Assembly: GCF_008974245.1 (NCBI RefSeq)
Contig: NZ_BBZI01000008.1
Coordinates: 307,475 to 371,474 of the forward strand
Length of the DNA stretch: 64,000 bases
Source of the DNA: Streptomyces abyssomicinicus
GTDB taxonomy: Bacteria > Actinomycetota > Actinomycetes > Streptomycetales > Streptomycetaceae
Direction: 5' to 3'
Shown: positions 8,662 to 22,405 of the stretch, piece after piece
How the letters are laid out: each line of letters starts with the position of its first letter
How positions within the stretch are numbered: position 1 is the stretch's first letter
Position numbers and translations under genes: made by a program
Notes under the pieces: model-generated
Told to the model about the DNA's origin: nothing
Databases searched by the model: none
Seen by the model: only the letters and a program-made list of their open reading frames with translations

Positions 8662-9690
8662 GTGACCTTCAAGGCTGAGTACATCTGGATCGACGGCACC
8701 GAGCCGACGGCCAAGCTCCGTTCCAAGACCAAGATCCTCTCCGACGACGCCAAGGGTGCCGAGCTGCCGATCTGGGGCTTCGACGGCTCCAGCACCAACC
8801 AGGCCGAGGGCCACGCCTCCGACTGCGTGCTGCAGCCGGTCTTCTCCTGCCCGGACCCGGTCCGCGGCGGCGACGACATCCTGGTCCTCTGCGAGGTCCT
8901 GAACATCGACCTCACCCCGCACGCCAGCAACACGCGGGCCGCGCTGGTCGAGGTCGCCGGGCGGTACGGGGCCCAGGAGCCGATCTTCGGCATCGAGCAG
9001 GAGTACACGTTCTTCAAGGACAACTACCCGCTGGGCTTCCCCCGCGGCGGCTTCCCGGCCCCGCAGGGCGGCTACTACTGCGGCGTCGGCGCGGACGAGA
9101 TCTTCGGCCGGGACATCGTCGAGGCGCACCTGGAGAACTGCCTCAAGGCGGGCCTGGGCATCTCCGGCATCAACGCCGAGGTCATGCCGGGCCAGTGGGA
9201 GTTCCAGGTCGGCCCGCTCTCCCCGCTCGAGGTCTCGGACCAGCTGTGGATCGCCCGCTGGCTGCTCTACCGCACCGCCGAGGACTTCGGCGTGGCCGCC
9301 ACCCTCGACCCCAAGCCGGTCAAGGGCGACTGGAACGGCGCCGGCGCGCACACCAACTTCTCCACCAAGGCGATGCGCGAGGGCTACGACGCCATCATCA
9401 CCGCCTGCGAGTCGCTCGGTGAGGGCTCCAAGCCGCTCGACCACGTCAAGAACTACGGCGCGGGCATCGACGACCGCCTGACCGGTCTCCACGAGACCGC
9501 CCCGTGGGACAAGTACTCCTACGGCGTCTCCAACCGCGGCGCCTCGGTCCGCATCCCGTGGCAGGTCGAGAAGGACGGCAAGGGCTACATCGAGGACCGC
9601 CGCCCGAACGCCAACGTCGACCCGTACGTGGTGACCCGTCTGATCGTGGACACCTGCTGCGAGGCGCTGGAGAAGGCCGGCCAGGTCTGA
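8662..9690 (+). CDS. glnII: Glutamine synthetase type II (GSII)
   Basis: A 342-residue eukaryotic-type glutamine synthetase that makes glutamine from glutamate, ammonia and ATP. Recognisable segments are AEYIWIDGTEP at the start, PIWGFDGSSTNQAEG, the metal-binding FGIEQEYTFF, GINAEVMPGQWEFQVG and the ATP-binding WNGAGAHTNFSTK. Length and sequence fit Streptomyces GSII closely. Unlike GSI, this enzyme is not adenylylated. The GTG start at 8662 has a GAAGGA site eight bases before it. Regulation is predicted through the GlnR box at 8520. A strong terminator follows, so it is probably monocistronic. Confidence 0.97.
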   Translation: MTFKAEYIWIDGTEPTAKLRSKTKILSDDAKGAELPIWGFDGSSTNQAEGHASDCVLQPVFSCPDPVRGGDDILVLCEVLNIDLTPHASNTRAALVEVAGRYGAQEPIFGIEQEYTFFKDNYPLGFPRGGFPAPQGGYYCGVGADEIFGRDIVEAHLENCLKAGLGISGINAEVMPGQWEFQVGPLSPLEVSDQLWIARWLLYRTAEDFGVAATLDPKPVKGDWNGAGAHTNFSTKAMREGYDAIITACESLGEGSKPLDHVKNYGAGIDDRLTGLHETAPWDKYSYGVSNRGASVRIPWQVEKDGKGYIEDRRPNANVDPYVVTRLIVDTCCEALEKAGQV

Positions 9691-9725
9691 CCCGGCCGCG
9701 GGCCCTTGCCCGCCCCGCCGGCCCG

Positions 9726-9769
9726 ACGTGAAGGGGGCGCCCGCCAACTGGTGGACGCCCCCTTCACGT
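9726..9769 (+). terminator. glnII terminator, 14-bp stem
   Basis: ACGTGAAGGGGGCG (9726-9739) pairs perfectly with CGCCCCCTTCACGT (9756-9769); the 16-base loop can itself pair weakly. It begins 36 bp after the glnII stop. Confidence 0.88.
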
Positions 9770-9820
9770 TGGCCGCTTCTCTGCTTCAATGGAGCCATCA
9801 ACGGCATTCGGAGGTGTGGC

Positions 9821-9919
9821 ATGGCAGGTCGCTTCGACCTCGAGCCCTTCTGGCCGTCCCGTCAGCACCACGACTTCGACCGTGTGTGTCGCCGCGCGAC
9901 CTGCGCGCCGGCCCGCTGA
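9821..9919 (+). CDS. 32-residue peptide, possible leader
   Basis: A short frame of 32 codons with an excellent ribosome site (GGAGG, six bases before the ATG). It contains FDLEPFWPSRQHHDFDR and ends with two cysteines among arginines (VCRRATCAPAR). It sits alone between glnII and the winged-helix gene at 10020, separated from glnII by a terminator. I recall similar tiny ORFs at this place in other streptomycetes, which would support it being real, but I cannot check. It could be a free peptide or a translated leader for the regulator downstream. No known function. Confidence 0.55.
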   Translation: MAGRFDLEPFWPSRQHHDFDRVCRRATCAPAR

Positions 9920-10019
9920 CGTACCGCTTCCTCCGAGGCTCCCGAGCCTCGTCAGCCTTGCCGCCGCGCGTGATCCACGTCCCGTCCGACGTCCTTCCGC
10001 GCGAAAGAAGCTGATTGCC

Positions 10020-10616
10020 ATGGCGACCACGCACGCCTCCGACCTGCACGTTCCCGCCCCGCGCCCCTACGAGCCCGCCGGGCACCGCCGGCTGAGGGCC
10101 GTGGGCTCCCCCGAGACGGCCCCCTCCCCCGTCGACCAGCTGCTGCCGCCGGGCGCCACCTGGCTGCCCGCTCCTCCGCAGGCGGTCCCCTCGCTGCCCG
10201 GTCAGCCGCCGATGGTGGGCTACCTCGTCCTGGTGCCCGCCGACCGGCAGCCGCCGTTCCTGCGCGAGGCGACCACCCGCCTCCAGCCGTCCGGTCCCGG
10301 CGCCGCGAGCGGCGAGGAGGCCGGGGACGACGGGCTGATCCGTGTGGACACCACGCGGCGGACCGCCGAGGTGGCCGGGGAACCGCTGGAGCTCACCTAC
10401 CTGGAGTTCGAGCTGCTCGCCCACCTCGTCGCCCACCCGCACCGGGTGCACACCCGCGACCAGCTGGTGGCCACCGTCTGGGGCTACGGCCACGTCGGCG
10501 ACGGCCGCACCGTCGACGTCCACGTCGCCCGGCTGCGCCGCAAGCTCGGCGATTACCGGCGGACCATCCAGACCGTCCGCCGGGTCGGCTACCGGTTCAC
10601 GCCGCCCGTGAATTGA
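10020..10616 (+). CDS. Orphan winged-helix transcriptional regulator (OmpR/PhoB C-terminal type)
   Basis: A 198-residue DNA-binding protein. Residues about 1-100 are Pro/Ala-rich and lack a receiver domain: no Asp pocket and no phospho-acceptor motif. Residues about 105-198 are a complete winged helix: LTYLEFELLAHLVAHPHRVHTRDQLVATVWGY in two helices, then VDVHVARLRRKLG (recognition helix) and the wing RVGYRF. This is the architecture of atypical orphan response-regulator-like proteins in actinomycetes; location beside glnII suggests, but does not show, a role in nitrogen control. The ATG at 10020 has only a weak purine-rich ribosome site. Confidence 0.88.
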   Translation: MATTHASDLHVPAPRPYEPAGHRRLRAVGSPETAPSPVDQLLPPGATWLPAPPQAVPSLPGQPPMVGYLVLVPADRQPPFLREATTRLQPSGPGAASGEEAGDDGLIRVDTTRRTAEVAGEPLELTYLEFELLAHLVAHPHRVHTRDQLVATVWGYGHVGDGRTVDVHVARLRRKLGDYRRTIQTVRRVGYRFTPPVN

Positions 10617-10654
10617 GGTCGACCGCGCCCGGGCCCCGTGACAGGCTGCCCCTC

Positions 10655-11155
10655 ATGGACCAGCACTGGGAAGACCGGGTCACGGCCGCGTGGGCGACGC
10701 TGGGCGACCATCCGGAGACCGAGGAGGGCGCCGAGCGGTTCCGGGCGCGGATCGCCGCCCTCGCGGACGAACTCCCGGACGATCACCCGTTCGCACTGTT
10801 CGAGCGAGCGTGTGCCTGGGACTCGACCGGGCGTTCCGATCTCGCGGTGCCGCTCTACGAGCGGGCGCTGGAGGGCGGGCTCGACGGCTACAAGGGCCGC
10901 CGGGCCCGCATCCAGCTCGCCAGCTCGCTGCGCAACATCGGCCGGGCGGACCGCGGCCTGGAACTGCTGGAACCCGAACTCCACGCGCTCTCCGACGAGT
11001 TGGACGACGCCGTGCGGGCGACCACGGCACTCTGCCTGTCCTCGCTGGGGCGGGACCGCGAAGGGCTCTCCCTGGTGCTGGAGGCGCTGGCCGCCCATCT
11101 CCCGCGCTACCAAAGGTCGATGGGCAACTACGCCCGTTCGCTGCGCGACTCGTGA
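10655..11155 (+). CDS. Tetratricopeptide-repeat protein
   Basis: A 166-residue soluble helical protein with TPR-like pairs: AWDSTGRSDLAVPLYERAL, RARIQLASSLRNIGRADRGL and TTALCLSSLGRDREGLSLVL, each with the small-residue and Tyr/Leu pattern of the repeat. TPR proteins mediate protein binding, and there is no catalytic motif. The ATG at 10655 is preceded by a weak site. It lies 38 bp after the winged-helix gene, on the same strand, so the two may share a transcript. Confidence 0.82.
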   Translation: MDQHWEDRVTAAWATLGDHPETEEGAERFRARIAALADELPDDHPFALFERACAWDSTGRSDLAVPLYERALEGGLDGYKGRRARIQLASSLRNIGRADRGLELLEPELHALSDELDDAVRATTALCLSSLGRDREGLSLVLEALAAHLPRYQRSMGNYARSLRDS

Positions 11156-11211
11156 GGGGCAACTCTCCCACCAACGGGTGACCATCGCTCGATTCGCTCG
11201 TTCTGCTGAAC

Positions 11212-13155
11212 GTGCAGCCACAGCATGTCGCCTCCCGTCCGCCCGCCCGCAAGGCCCGCCCGCACCGCCCCGGCGGGGGCCTCGACGTCGAGCAGGCCGA
11301 GGCCGCGCTCGTCGAGCACTATCCGCGGCTGGTCCGGCTCGCGTACCTGCTGCTGCCGGCCACCCTGGACCGCGGCCGGCGGGTGCTCACCGCGCACGCC
11401 GTCACCCAGCGCGCGCTGCCCAAGGGGAGGACGCCGTCCTCGGTGATCCCCGCCCAGGCGCGTGGCCAGGAGAGCGATCCGGGGTACACGGTGGTCCGCA
11501 TGCGGATCGTGCGCGCCGCGATGGAGGCGGGCGCGAAGCGGCGGCTGCTGCCCCGCGCCGCGCAACTGCCGCCGCTGCTCCCCCAGGTGTGGGGGCTGCG
11601 GCTGTTCCCCCGCTCCGGCGGGGCGGGCGAACTGGCACTGGAGCAGCGGCTGTCGGCGCTCTCGCCGGCCGGCCGGGCGTCGTACGTGCTGCGCGGGCTG
11701 GAGCGGCTGCCGGACGACGAGGTCCGCGAGGTCCTGGAGTCGGCCGGCGTGGAGAACCCGTACACGGCGATGCGTGAGGCGGACAAGGTGCCGGTCCAGT
11801 ACGCGCTGCTGGACTCCCCCGAGTTCGACCCGTGCGCGCTCCAGGCCCGGCCGACCGACCTGATGCGCCGCCGCCAGCACACCAAGGCGGCGCTGGCGGC
11901 GGCGGCCGCGGCCGCGGTCTGCGCGGCGCTGGTGATGACGCCGGGCAAGGGCTGGGGGCCGAACGGTCCCGCGGCCCCGCCGTACGCCAGCAATCCGGCC
12001 GCGCGGGCCGCCCTGGACCCGGGCGAGCTGACCCGGGCGGCCCCCACCGCCTGGGAGACCTCCGCCCGCCTGGACTTCTCGGTCTGGCCCGCCCGGGGCG
12101 CGCTGGCCGACGACGAGCGGCTGCTGCGCCGGGCGCTGGCGGTCTGGGCCCGCCCGGGGCGCACCGTACAGGTCTCCGCGACCACCGGCACACCCTCCGG
12201 CGGCCCGGCGGGCCCACCGCGGCTGCTCTACGCGGGAGAGGTCGACGGCGCCCGGGTGGTGCTCCTCCACGACGGCCTGCGGATCGTCCGGTACGCGGAG
12301 CCGGCCACCGGCAGCGGCACCGGCGCGGCCCTGGACCTCGCGCGGGTCGACGGCGCGCAGGACGTCATGGCGAGTGCGGTGGTGGTGGGCCGCTCCGACG
12401 GCAACGTCCGCTACCTGCTGGCCCCCTGGGTGACGGAGGCGGCCGGCCGGAACCTGCTGGGCGGCACGGGCGGGACCCGCCGGATGCTGCTGGACATCGG
12501 CCCCGACGGGGTCACCTCCCCGCTGGCCGGGCCGGTGCTTCAGCAGCCCGGCGCGTGCGACACGTGGAACGCACTGGAGCTCACCGGGCCGGGCGGGCGG
12601 CGGATGGTGACCGACCTGGGGGAGCTGGCCCCGGCGGCCCTGACGGTGGGGGCGCCGGGCGCCGCCCCGGCCGACTTCGGGCCGCGGTCGCGGCAGGCGT
12701 GGCGTCCGCTGGCCTGCTCGCTGGCGACGATGCGCGGTCAGGGCGTGCGGTCGGTGAACGCCTGGCGGTTCGCCGAGCAGCCGCTGCCGGACGGCACGGG
12801 GTCGGCGGCGTGGGTGTGCACGCGTTCCGAGACGTGGCGGGGCGAGGGCACCCAGGTGCTCGCCCAGTTCCGTCCGCCGGGCGTGGAGGCGGCCGCGGTG
12901 ACCGCCAAGGGCGCGGACGTGACGGCCTGCGGGGCGCGTGACCCGCAGGTGGTGGCGGGCGTGCTGTGGAAGGCGGGCAGCGGGGCCTGGCACCTGCTGG
13001 CGGCGGGCGGTCCGCGGACGGCGTCGGTCACGGCGTCCGGCGGGGTGCGTGCGGAGGCCGAGGGCCGGTTCCTCAGCGCCCCCGCCGAGCAGGGGGCGCG
13101 GGCCGACCTCAGGGCGACGCTCTCCGACGGCCGGACGGTCACGGGGCTGGGCTGA
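11212..13155 (+). CDS. Membrane-anchored protein with degenerate ECF-sigma-like N-terminus
   Basis: A 647-residue protein in three parts. Residues about 25-75 (ALVEHYPRLVRLAYLLLP, then AHAVTQRAL) resemble sigma-70 region 2. Residues about 145-190 (LSALSPAGRASYVLRGLERL, DDEVREVLESAGV) resemble region 4. A single membrane helix follows at about 224-243 after RRRQHTKA, so residues 1-223 should be cytoplasmic and the remaining 400 outside. The outer part has repeated beta-like stretches (LLYAGEVDGARVVLLHDGLR, RYLLAPWVT) and several cysteines. The GTG start at 11212 has no strong ribosome site and could be wrong. Function unknown; I infer a one-piece sensor or anti-sigma-like device. Confidence 0.75.
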   Translation: MQPQHVASRPPARKARPHRPGGGLDVEQAEAALVEHYPRLVRLAYLLLPATLDRGRRVLTAHAVTQRALPKGRTPSSVIPAQARGQESDPGYTVVRMRIVRAAMEAGAKRRLLPRAAQLPPLLPQVWGLRLFPRSGGAGELALEQRLSALSPAGRASYVLRGLERLPDDEVREVLESAGVENPYTAMREADKVPVQYALLDSPEFDPCALQARPTDLMRRRQHTKAALAAAAAAAVCAALVMTPGKGWGPNGPAAPPYASNPAARAALDPGELTRAAPTAWETSARLDFSVWPARGALADDERLLRRALAVWARPGRTVQVSATTGTPSGGPAGPPRLLYAGEVDGARVVLLHDGLRIVRYAEPATGSGTGAALDLARVDGAQDVMASAVVVGRSDGNVRYLLAPWVTEAAGRNLLGGTGGTRRMLLDIGPDGVTSPLAGPVLQQPGACDTWNALELTGPGGRRMVTDLGELAPAALTVGAPGAAPADFGPRSRQAWRPLACSLATMRGQGVRSVNAWRFAEQPLPDGTGSAAWVCTRSETWRGEGTQVLAQFRPPGVEAAAVTAKGADVTACGARDPQVVAGVLWKAGSGAWHLLAAGGPRTASVTASGGVRAEAEGRFLSAPAEQGARADLRATLSDGRTVTGLG

Positions 13156-13241
13156 GGCAGGGGCTGGGCTGCTGCCGGGCCCGGGCCGAGGCCGGGGCAG
13201 CTCTTCTGCCTCCCGTTCCACGCCGCCGCTAAGGTGTTCGT

Positions 13242-13934
13242 ATGACTACCGGGGTACGCCGCAGAATGGGGGTCGAGGAGCGGCGGCAGCAGTTGATCGA
13301 CGTCGCACTCGAACTGTTCAGTCATCGCTCGCCCGACGAGGTCTCCATCGACGAGATCGCCGCCGCCGCGGGTATTTCGCGCCCCCTGGTGTACCACTAC
13401 TTCCCGGGCAAGCTGAGCCTCTACGAGGCGGCGCTGAAGCTGGCCTCGCAGGATCTGGCCGGCCGGTTCTCGGAGCCCCGGGAGGGCCCGCTGGGTTCCC
13501 GGCTGCTGCGGGTGATGCGCCGTTTCTTCGACTTCGTCGACGAGCACGGCCCGGGTTTCTCGGCGTTGATGCGCGGCGGCCCGGCGGTGGGGTCGTCGAC
13601 CACCAACGCGCTGGTCGACGGGGTGCGGCAGGTGGCCTTCGAGCAGATGCTGAAGCATCTCGGGATGGAGCCGCCCATCTCGCCCCGGCTGGAGCTGCTG
13701 CTGCGTTCCTGGATCTCGCTCGCCGAGTCGACGGCGCTGCTGTGGCTGGCGGGCCGGGGGATCCCCCGGGCGGAGCTGGAGGTGCAGCTGGTGCACGACT
13801 TCGCCGCTCTCGCCGCGGTCGCCGCGACCACGGATCCCGCGCTGGCGGACCTGCTGCGCCGGGTGCTGGCCGAGGAGCCGGAGGACGGCCCGTTCATGGA
13901 GCTGATCGGCAGGCTCGTCGTACTGGCCCCCTGA
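13242..13934 (+). CDS. TetR-family transcriptional regulator
   Basis: A 230-residue repressor-type regulator. The helix-turn-helix is at about residues 10-55 (RRQQLIDVALELFSHRSPDE, IDEIAAAAGISRPLVYHYFP). The ligand-binding helices fill the rest. ATG at 13242 follows AAGGTG. It has no obvious divergent target, because both neighbours are on the same strand, so its regulon cannot be read from context; autoregulation or control of the DUF4190 gene after it are possible. Confidence 0.92.
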   Translation: MTTGVRRRMGVEERRQQLIDVALELFSHRSPDEVSIDEIAAAAGISRPLVYHYFPGKLSLYEAALKLASQDLAGRFSEPREGPLGSRLLRVMRRFFDFVDEHGPGFSALMRGGPAVGSSTTNALVDGVRQVAFEQMLKHLGMEPPISPRLELLLRSWISLAESTALLWLAGRGIPRAELEVQLVHDFAALAAVAATTDPALADLLRRVLAEEPEDGPFMELIGRLVVLAP

Positions 13935-14051
13935 CGGCCCGGCCCCTCACCTGGCGGCCCGCCCTTCGAGGCGGTGAGGAATCCGTCAACGCTCCTGGGG
14001 AAGACGGCAGTTCGTACCCTGTCGGACCCTCCCAGAGATGAGTGTGACGCC

Positions 14052-14420
14052 ATGTCCTCCTTCGACCGGCCGCAGCCGAAGAACGGTCTCGCCATCCCCG
14101 CCCTGGTCCTCGGCATCCTGGCGGTCGTCTTCTTCTGGACCGTGCTCGGCGGCATCCTGCTCGGGGTGCTCGCGCTGGTCTTCGGCATCCTGGGCATGCG
14201 CAGGGCCCGCCGCGACGGCGCCCCGCACGGGAAGTTGGCGATCGCCGGCGCGGTGCTGGGCGGCATCGGGCTGATCGCCTCCCTGGTGCTGGTGGCGGTC
14301 GGGGCGTCGGTCCTCAACTCGGACGAGTTCAAGAACCTCCAGGAGTGCGTCGAGCAGGCCGAGACGCAGGCGGAGATGGACCAGTGCGAGCGGGACTACG
14401 GCAGCGAGGTCAACGACTGA
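14052..14420 (+). CDS. Small DUF4190-type membrane protein
   Basis: A 122-residue protein with a short hydrophilic N-terminus (MSSFDRPQPKNG) and two hydrophobic segments, residues about 14-45 and 58-82, separated by the basic loop MRRARRDGAPHGKLA, the typical DUF4190 layout. The C-terminal tail is acidic and holds two cysteines (LQECVEQAETQAEMDQCERD). It is probably an inner-membrane protein with the tail outside. The ATG at 14052 begins the conserved part. A strong terminator follows. Function unknown. Confidence 0.85.
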   Translation: MSSFDRPQPKNGLAIPALVLGILAVVFFWTVLGGILLGVLALVFGILGMRRARRDGAPHGKLAIAGAVLGGIGLIASLVLVAVGASVLNSDEFKNLQECVEQAETQAEMDQCERDYGSEVND

Positions 14421-14443
14421 CCCGCTCCCCCCGCGGCCACGAA

Positions 14444-14480
14444 CGGCGACGCCCCCCGCGGTGTGCGGGGGGCGTCGCCG
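14444..14480. terminator. Bidirectional terminator, 16-bp stem
   Basis: CGGCGACGCCCCCCGC (14444-14459) pairs perfectly with 14465-14480 around a 5-base loop. It lies between the convergent DUF4190 gene (+) and pulA (-). Confidence 0.9.
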
Positions 14481-14501
14481 TCGCCGTGCGGGCGCCGCTC
14501 G

Positions 14502-19937
<5,436 letters not shown>

Positions 19938-20137
19938 GAAGGTCCTCCTTGACGTCCGGTGAGCTGCGATGCGGCGGCCGGCGGAGCGTGGGGGTGGCCG
20001 CGCGGGGGCTGGGTTCGCCCGTGGCCTGCCGCGAAGGGGCGGCAGGCCACGGGGAGACGTGCGGTTGTGCGGGGGGGTGGTGAAACCGGTGGGCCGCAGG
20101 GCGACGAGCGGGCGGTACGTCGACCTGCGGCCCACCG

Positions 20138-20652
20138 GTCGGTCGGGTCGGCCGGGCCAGCCGGTTCGGCCGAATCCGCCGGGCCAGCCGGGCCAGCCGG
20201 ATCAGCCGGTTCGGCTGGATCGGCCGGACCAGCTGGTTTAACCGGACCAGCCGGTTTAGCCGGGTCGGCCTGTTCGGCCGGGCCAGCCGGTTTGGCCGAA
20301 CCAGCCGGATCGGCCCGATCAGCCGGGCCAGCCGAATCAGCCGGATCAGCCGGATCAGCCGGTTTAACCGGACCAGCCGGTTTAGCCGGGTCGGCCTGTT
20401 CGGCCGGGCCAGCCGGTTTGGCCGAACCAGCCGGATCGGCCCGATCAGCCGGGCCAGCCGAATCAGCCGGACCAGCCGAATCAGCCGGGCCAGCCGAATC
20501 AGCCGGACCAGCCGGTTTGGCCGGATCGGCCGGATCGGCCGGATCGGCCGGATCAGCCGGATCAGCCGGATCAGCCGGGCCAGCCGGTTTGGCCGGACCG
20601 GCCGGATCAGCCGGATCAGCCGGGCCAGCCGGGTCGGCCGGGTCGGCCGGGG
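20138..20652. repeat. 9-bp minisatellite array between aglA and pulA
   Basis: About 515 bp made almost wholly of 9-base units of the form CCGGnYCRG (examples CCGGATCAG, CCGGGCCAG, CCGGTTTGG, CCGAATCAG, CCGGATCGG), some 55 units in register. Because 9 is a multiple of 3, long open frames appear by chance on both strands (Ala-Gly-Ser/Pro triplets on +, Arg-Leu-Ile/Pro triplets on -). It ends two bases before the aglA stop codon at 20654 and lies 200 bp upstream of the pulA start, so it is in the aglA 3' region and upstream of pulA. The remaining 19938-20137 must hold the pulA promoter; I see no clear hexamers there. Confidence 0.95.
20235..20471. repeat. 111-bp duplication inside the 9-bp array
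   Basis: 20235-20345 recurs without a visible mismatch at 20361-20471, offset 126 bp (14 units). This shows recent slippage or unequal exchange within the array. Confidence 0.88.
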
Positions 20653-20653
20653 G

Positions 20654-22342
20654 TCAGGCGGTGGTCCACCAAGCGGTGGTGTCGGCCGGGATGCGGGCCT
20701 CGCCGTCGGTGACGGTGACCTCGCCGCTGGCCAGCAGCAGGCGGCCGGGCGCCGAGAACGGCACCGGCTCACCGGTGGTGTTGGCGACGCAGACGAACGC
20801 GCCGCGGCGGAACGCCAGCACGCCCTCGGGGGCGCGCAGCCACTGCACGTCCTCCCCCGCGCCGAGGTCCGGCGTCGCACGGCGCGCGGCGAGGGCGGAG
20901 CGGTACAGCTCCAGGGTGGAGCCGGCGACCCCGGTCTGCGCCTCGACGCTCAGCTCGCCCCAGCCCTCGGGCTGCGGGAGCCAGCTGCCGCCGTCGCCGA
21001 AGCCGTGGCTGGAGCCCTCGCGGGTCCACGGGATCGGCACCCGGCAGCCGTCGCGGAAGCCGTCCTGGCCCGCGCCGCGGAAGTAGGCGGGGTCCTGGCG
21101 CGCCTCGTCGGGCAGGTCGACGACGTCCGGCAGGCCGAGCTCCTCGCCCTGGTACAGGTAGGCGGAGCCGGGCAGCGCCAGCATCAGCAGGGTGGCGGCG
21201 CGGGCGCGGCGCAGGCCGAGCTCGCGGTCGCCGGCCTCGCGGATCTGGGTGCCCAGGCCGGCCGGGTTGCCGAAGCGGGTGGCGTGCCGGGTGACGTCGT
21301 GGTTGGAGAGCACCCAGGTGGCGGGCGCGCCCACCGGCTTCATCGCCTCCAGCGTGCGGTCGATGACCTCACGCAGCTCGGCCGCGTCCCAGTGGCTGCT
21401 CAGGTACTGGAAGTTGAACGCCTGGTGCAGCTCGTCGGGGCGCACGTAGTGGGCGGTGCGCTCGACGGTCGGGGTCCACGCCTCGGCGACGAACACCCGG
21501 TCCCGGCTGTACTCGTCGAGGATGAGCCGCCACTGGCGGTAGATGTCGTGGACGCCGTCCTGGTCGAAGAACGGGACCACGCCGTCGCCGAGCAGCTTGA
21601 CCTGCTCGTTGCCGCCGATGTCGGGCAGGCCTGCGGCCTTGACCATGCCGTGCGCGACGTCGATCCGGAAGCCGTCGACGCCCATGTCCAGCCAGAAGCG
21701 CAGGATGGAGCGGAACTCGTCGTTGACCGCCGGGTGTTCCCAGTTGAAGTCGGGCTGCTCCGGGGCGAACAGGTGCAGGTACCACTCGCCGGCCGTGCCG
21801 TCGGGCTCGGTGACGCGGGTCCAGGCGGGGCCGCCGAAGATGGACTCCCAGTCGTTGGGCGGGAGTTCACCGTTCGCGCCCTTGCCGGGGCGGAAGTGGT
21901 AGCGGTCGCGCAGCGGCGAGCCGGGGCCCTCGGCGAGGGCCCGCTTGAACCACTCGTGCTGGTCGGAGGAGTGGTTGGGCACCAGGTCGACGATGATCCG
22001 CAGGCCCAGCTCGTGGGCGTCGCGGATGAGACCGTCGGCGTCCAGCAGGTTGCCGAACATCGGGTCGACGGCACGGTAGTCGGCCACGTCGTAGCCGGCG
22101 TCGGCCTGCGGGGAGGCGTAGAAGGGGCTCAGCCACACCGCGTCCACGCCCAGGTCGCGCAGGTAGGGCAGCCGGGCGCGGATGCCGGGCAGGTCGCCCA
22201 TGCCGTCGCCGTCGCTGTCGGCGAAGCTGCGCGGGTAGACCTGGTAGATCACCGCGTCGCGCCACCAGTCGTGGCGGTCCGCGACGGCGGAGCGGACGGA
22301 GCTGTCGGAACGGGAGGCGGGGTCGGCGGTCTGGTGACTCAT
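20654..22342 (-). CDS. aglA: Intracellular alpha-glucosidase (GH13)
   Basis: A 562-residue GH13 enzyme without a signal peptide, hydrolysing imported maltose and maltodextrins to glucose. Family motifs are WWRDAVIYQVYPRSFADSD, DLVPNHSSDQH, the nucleophile in VDGFRIDVAHGM, the acid in VFVAEAW and VLSNHDVTRH. Closest types are oligo-1,6-glucosidase and alpha-glucosidase; in Streptomyces the gene after malG is named aglA. It starts 63 bp after malG, so belongs to the mal transcript. Its stop codon abuts the 9-bp array. Confidence 0.93.
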   Translation of the reverse strand: MSHQTADPASRSDSSVRSAVADRHDWWRDAVIYQVYPRSFADSDGDGMGDLPGIRARLPYLRDLGVDAVWLSPFYASPQADAGYDVADYRAVDPMFGNLLDADGLIRDAHELGLRIIVDLVPNHSSDQHEWFKRALAEGPGSPLRDRYHFRPGKGANGELPPNDWESIFGGPAWTRVTEPDGTAGEWYLHLFAPEQPDFNWEHPAVNDEFRSILRFWLDMGVDGFRIDVAHGMVKAAGLPDIGGNEQVKLLGDGVVPFFDQDGVHDIYRQWRLILDEYSRDRVFVAEAWTPTVERTAHYVRPDELHQAFNFQYLSSHWDAAELREVIDRTLEAMKPVGAPATWVLSNHDVTRHATRFGNPAGLGTQIREAGDRELGLRRARAATLLMLALPGSAYLYQGEELGLPDVVDLPDEARQDPAYFRGAGQDGFRDGCRVPIPWTREGSSHGFGDGGSWLPQPEGWGELSVEAQTGVAGSTLELYRSALAARRATPDLGAGEDVQWLRAPEGVLAFRRGAFVCVANTTGEPVPFSAPGRLLLASGEVTVTDGEARIPADTTAWWTTA

Positions 22343-22405
22343 GACGTCCTTGCTGTGAGCCGAGTGGTCGCTGTCGTGGGGGGGTGGTGCCGGTGGCGCC
22401 GCGGG

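Noticed and set aside
20138..20652. CRISPR array
   Set aside because: Units are 9 bp without unique spacers, and no cas gene is present.
19959..21086. Ala-Gly-Ser/Pro collagen-like protein in the 9-bp array
   Set aside because: Any 9-bp array gives periodic tripeptides on several frames; there is no convincing ribosome site and the frame runs antisense into aglA.
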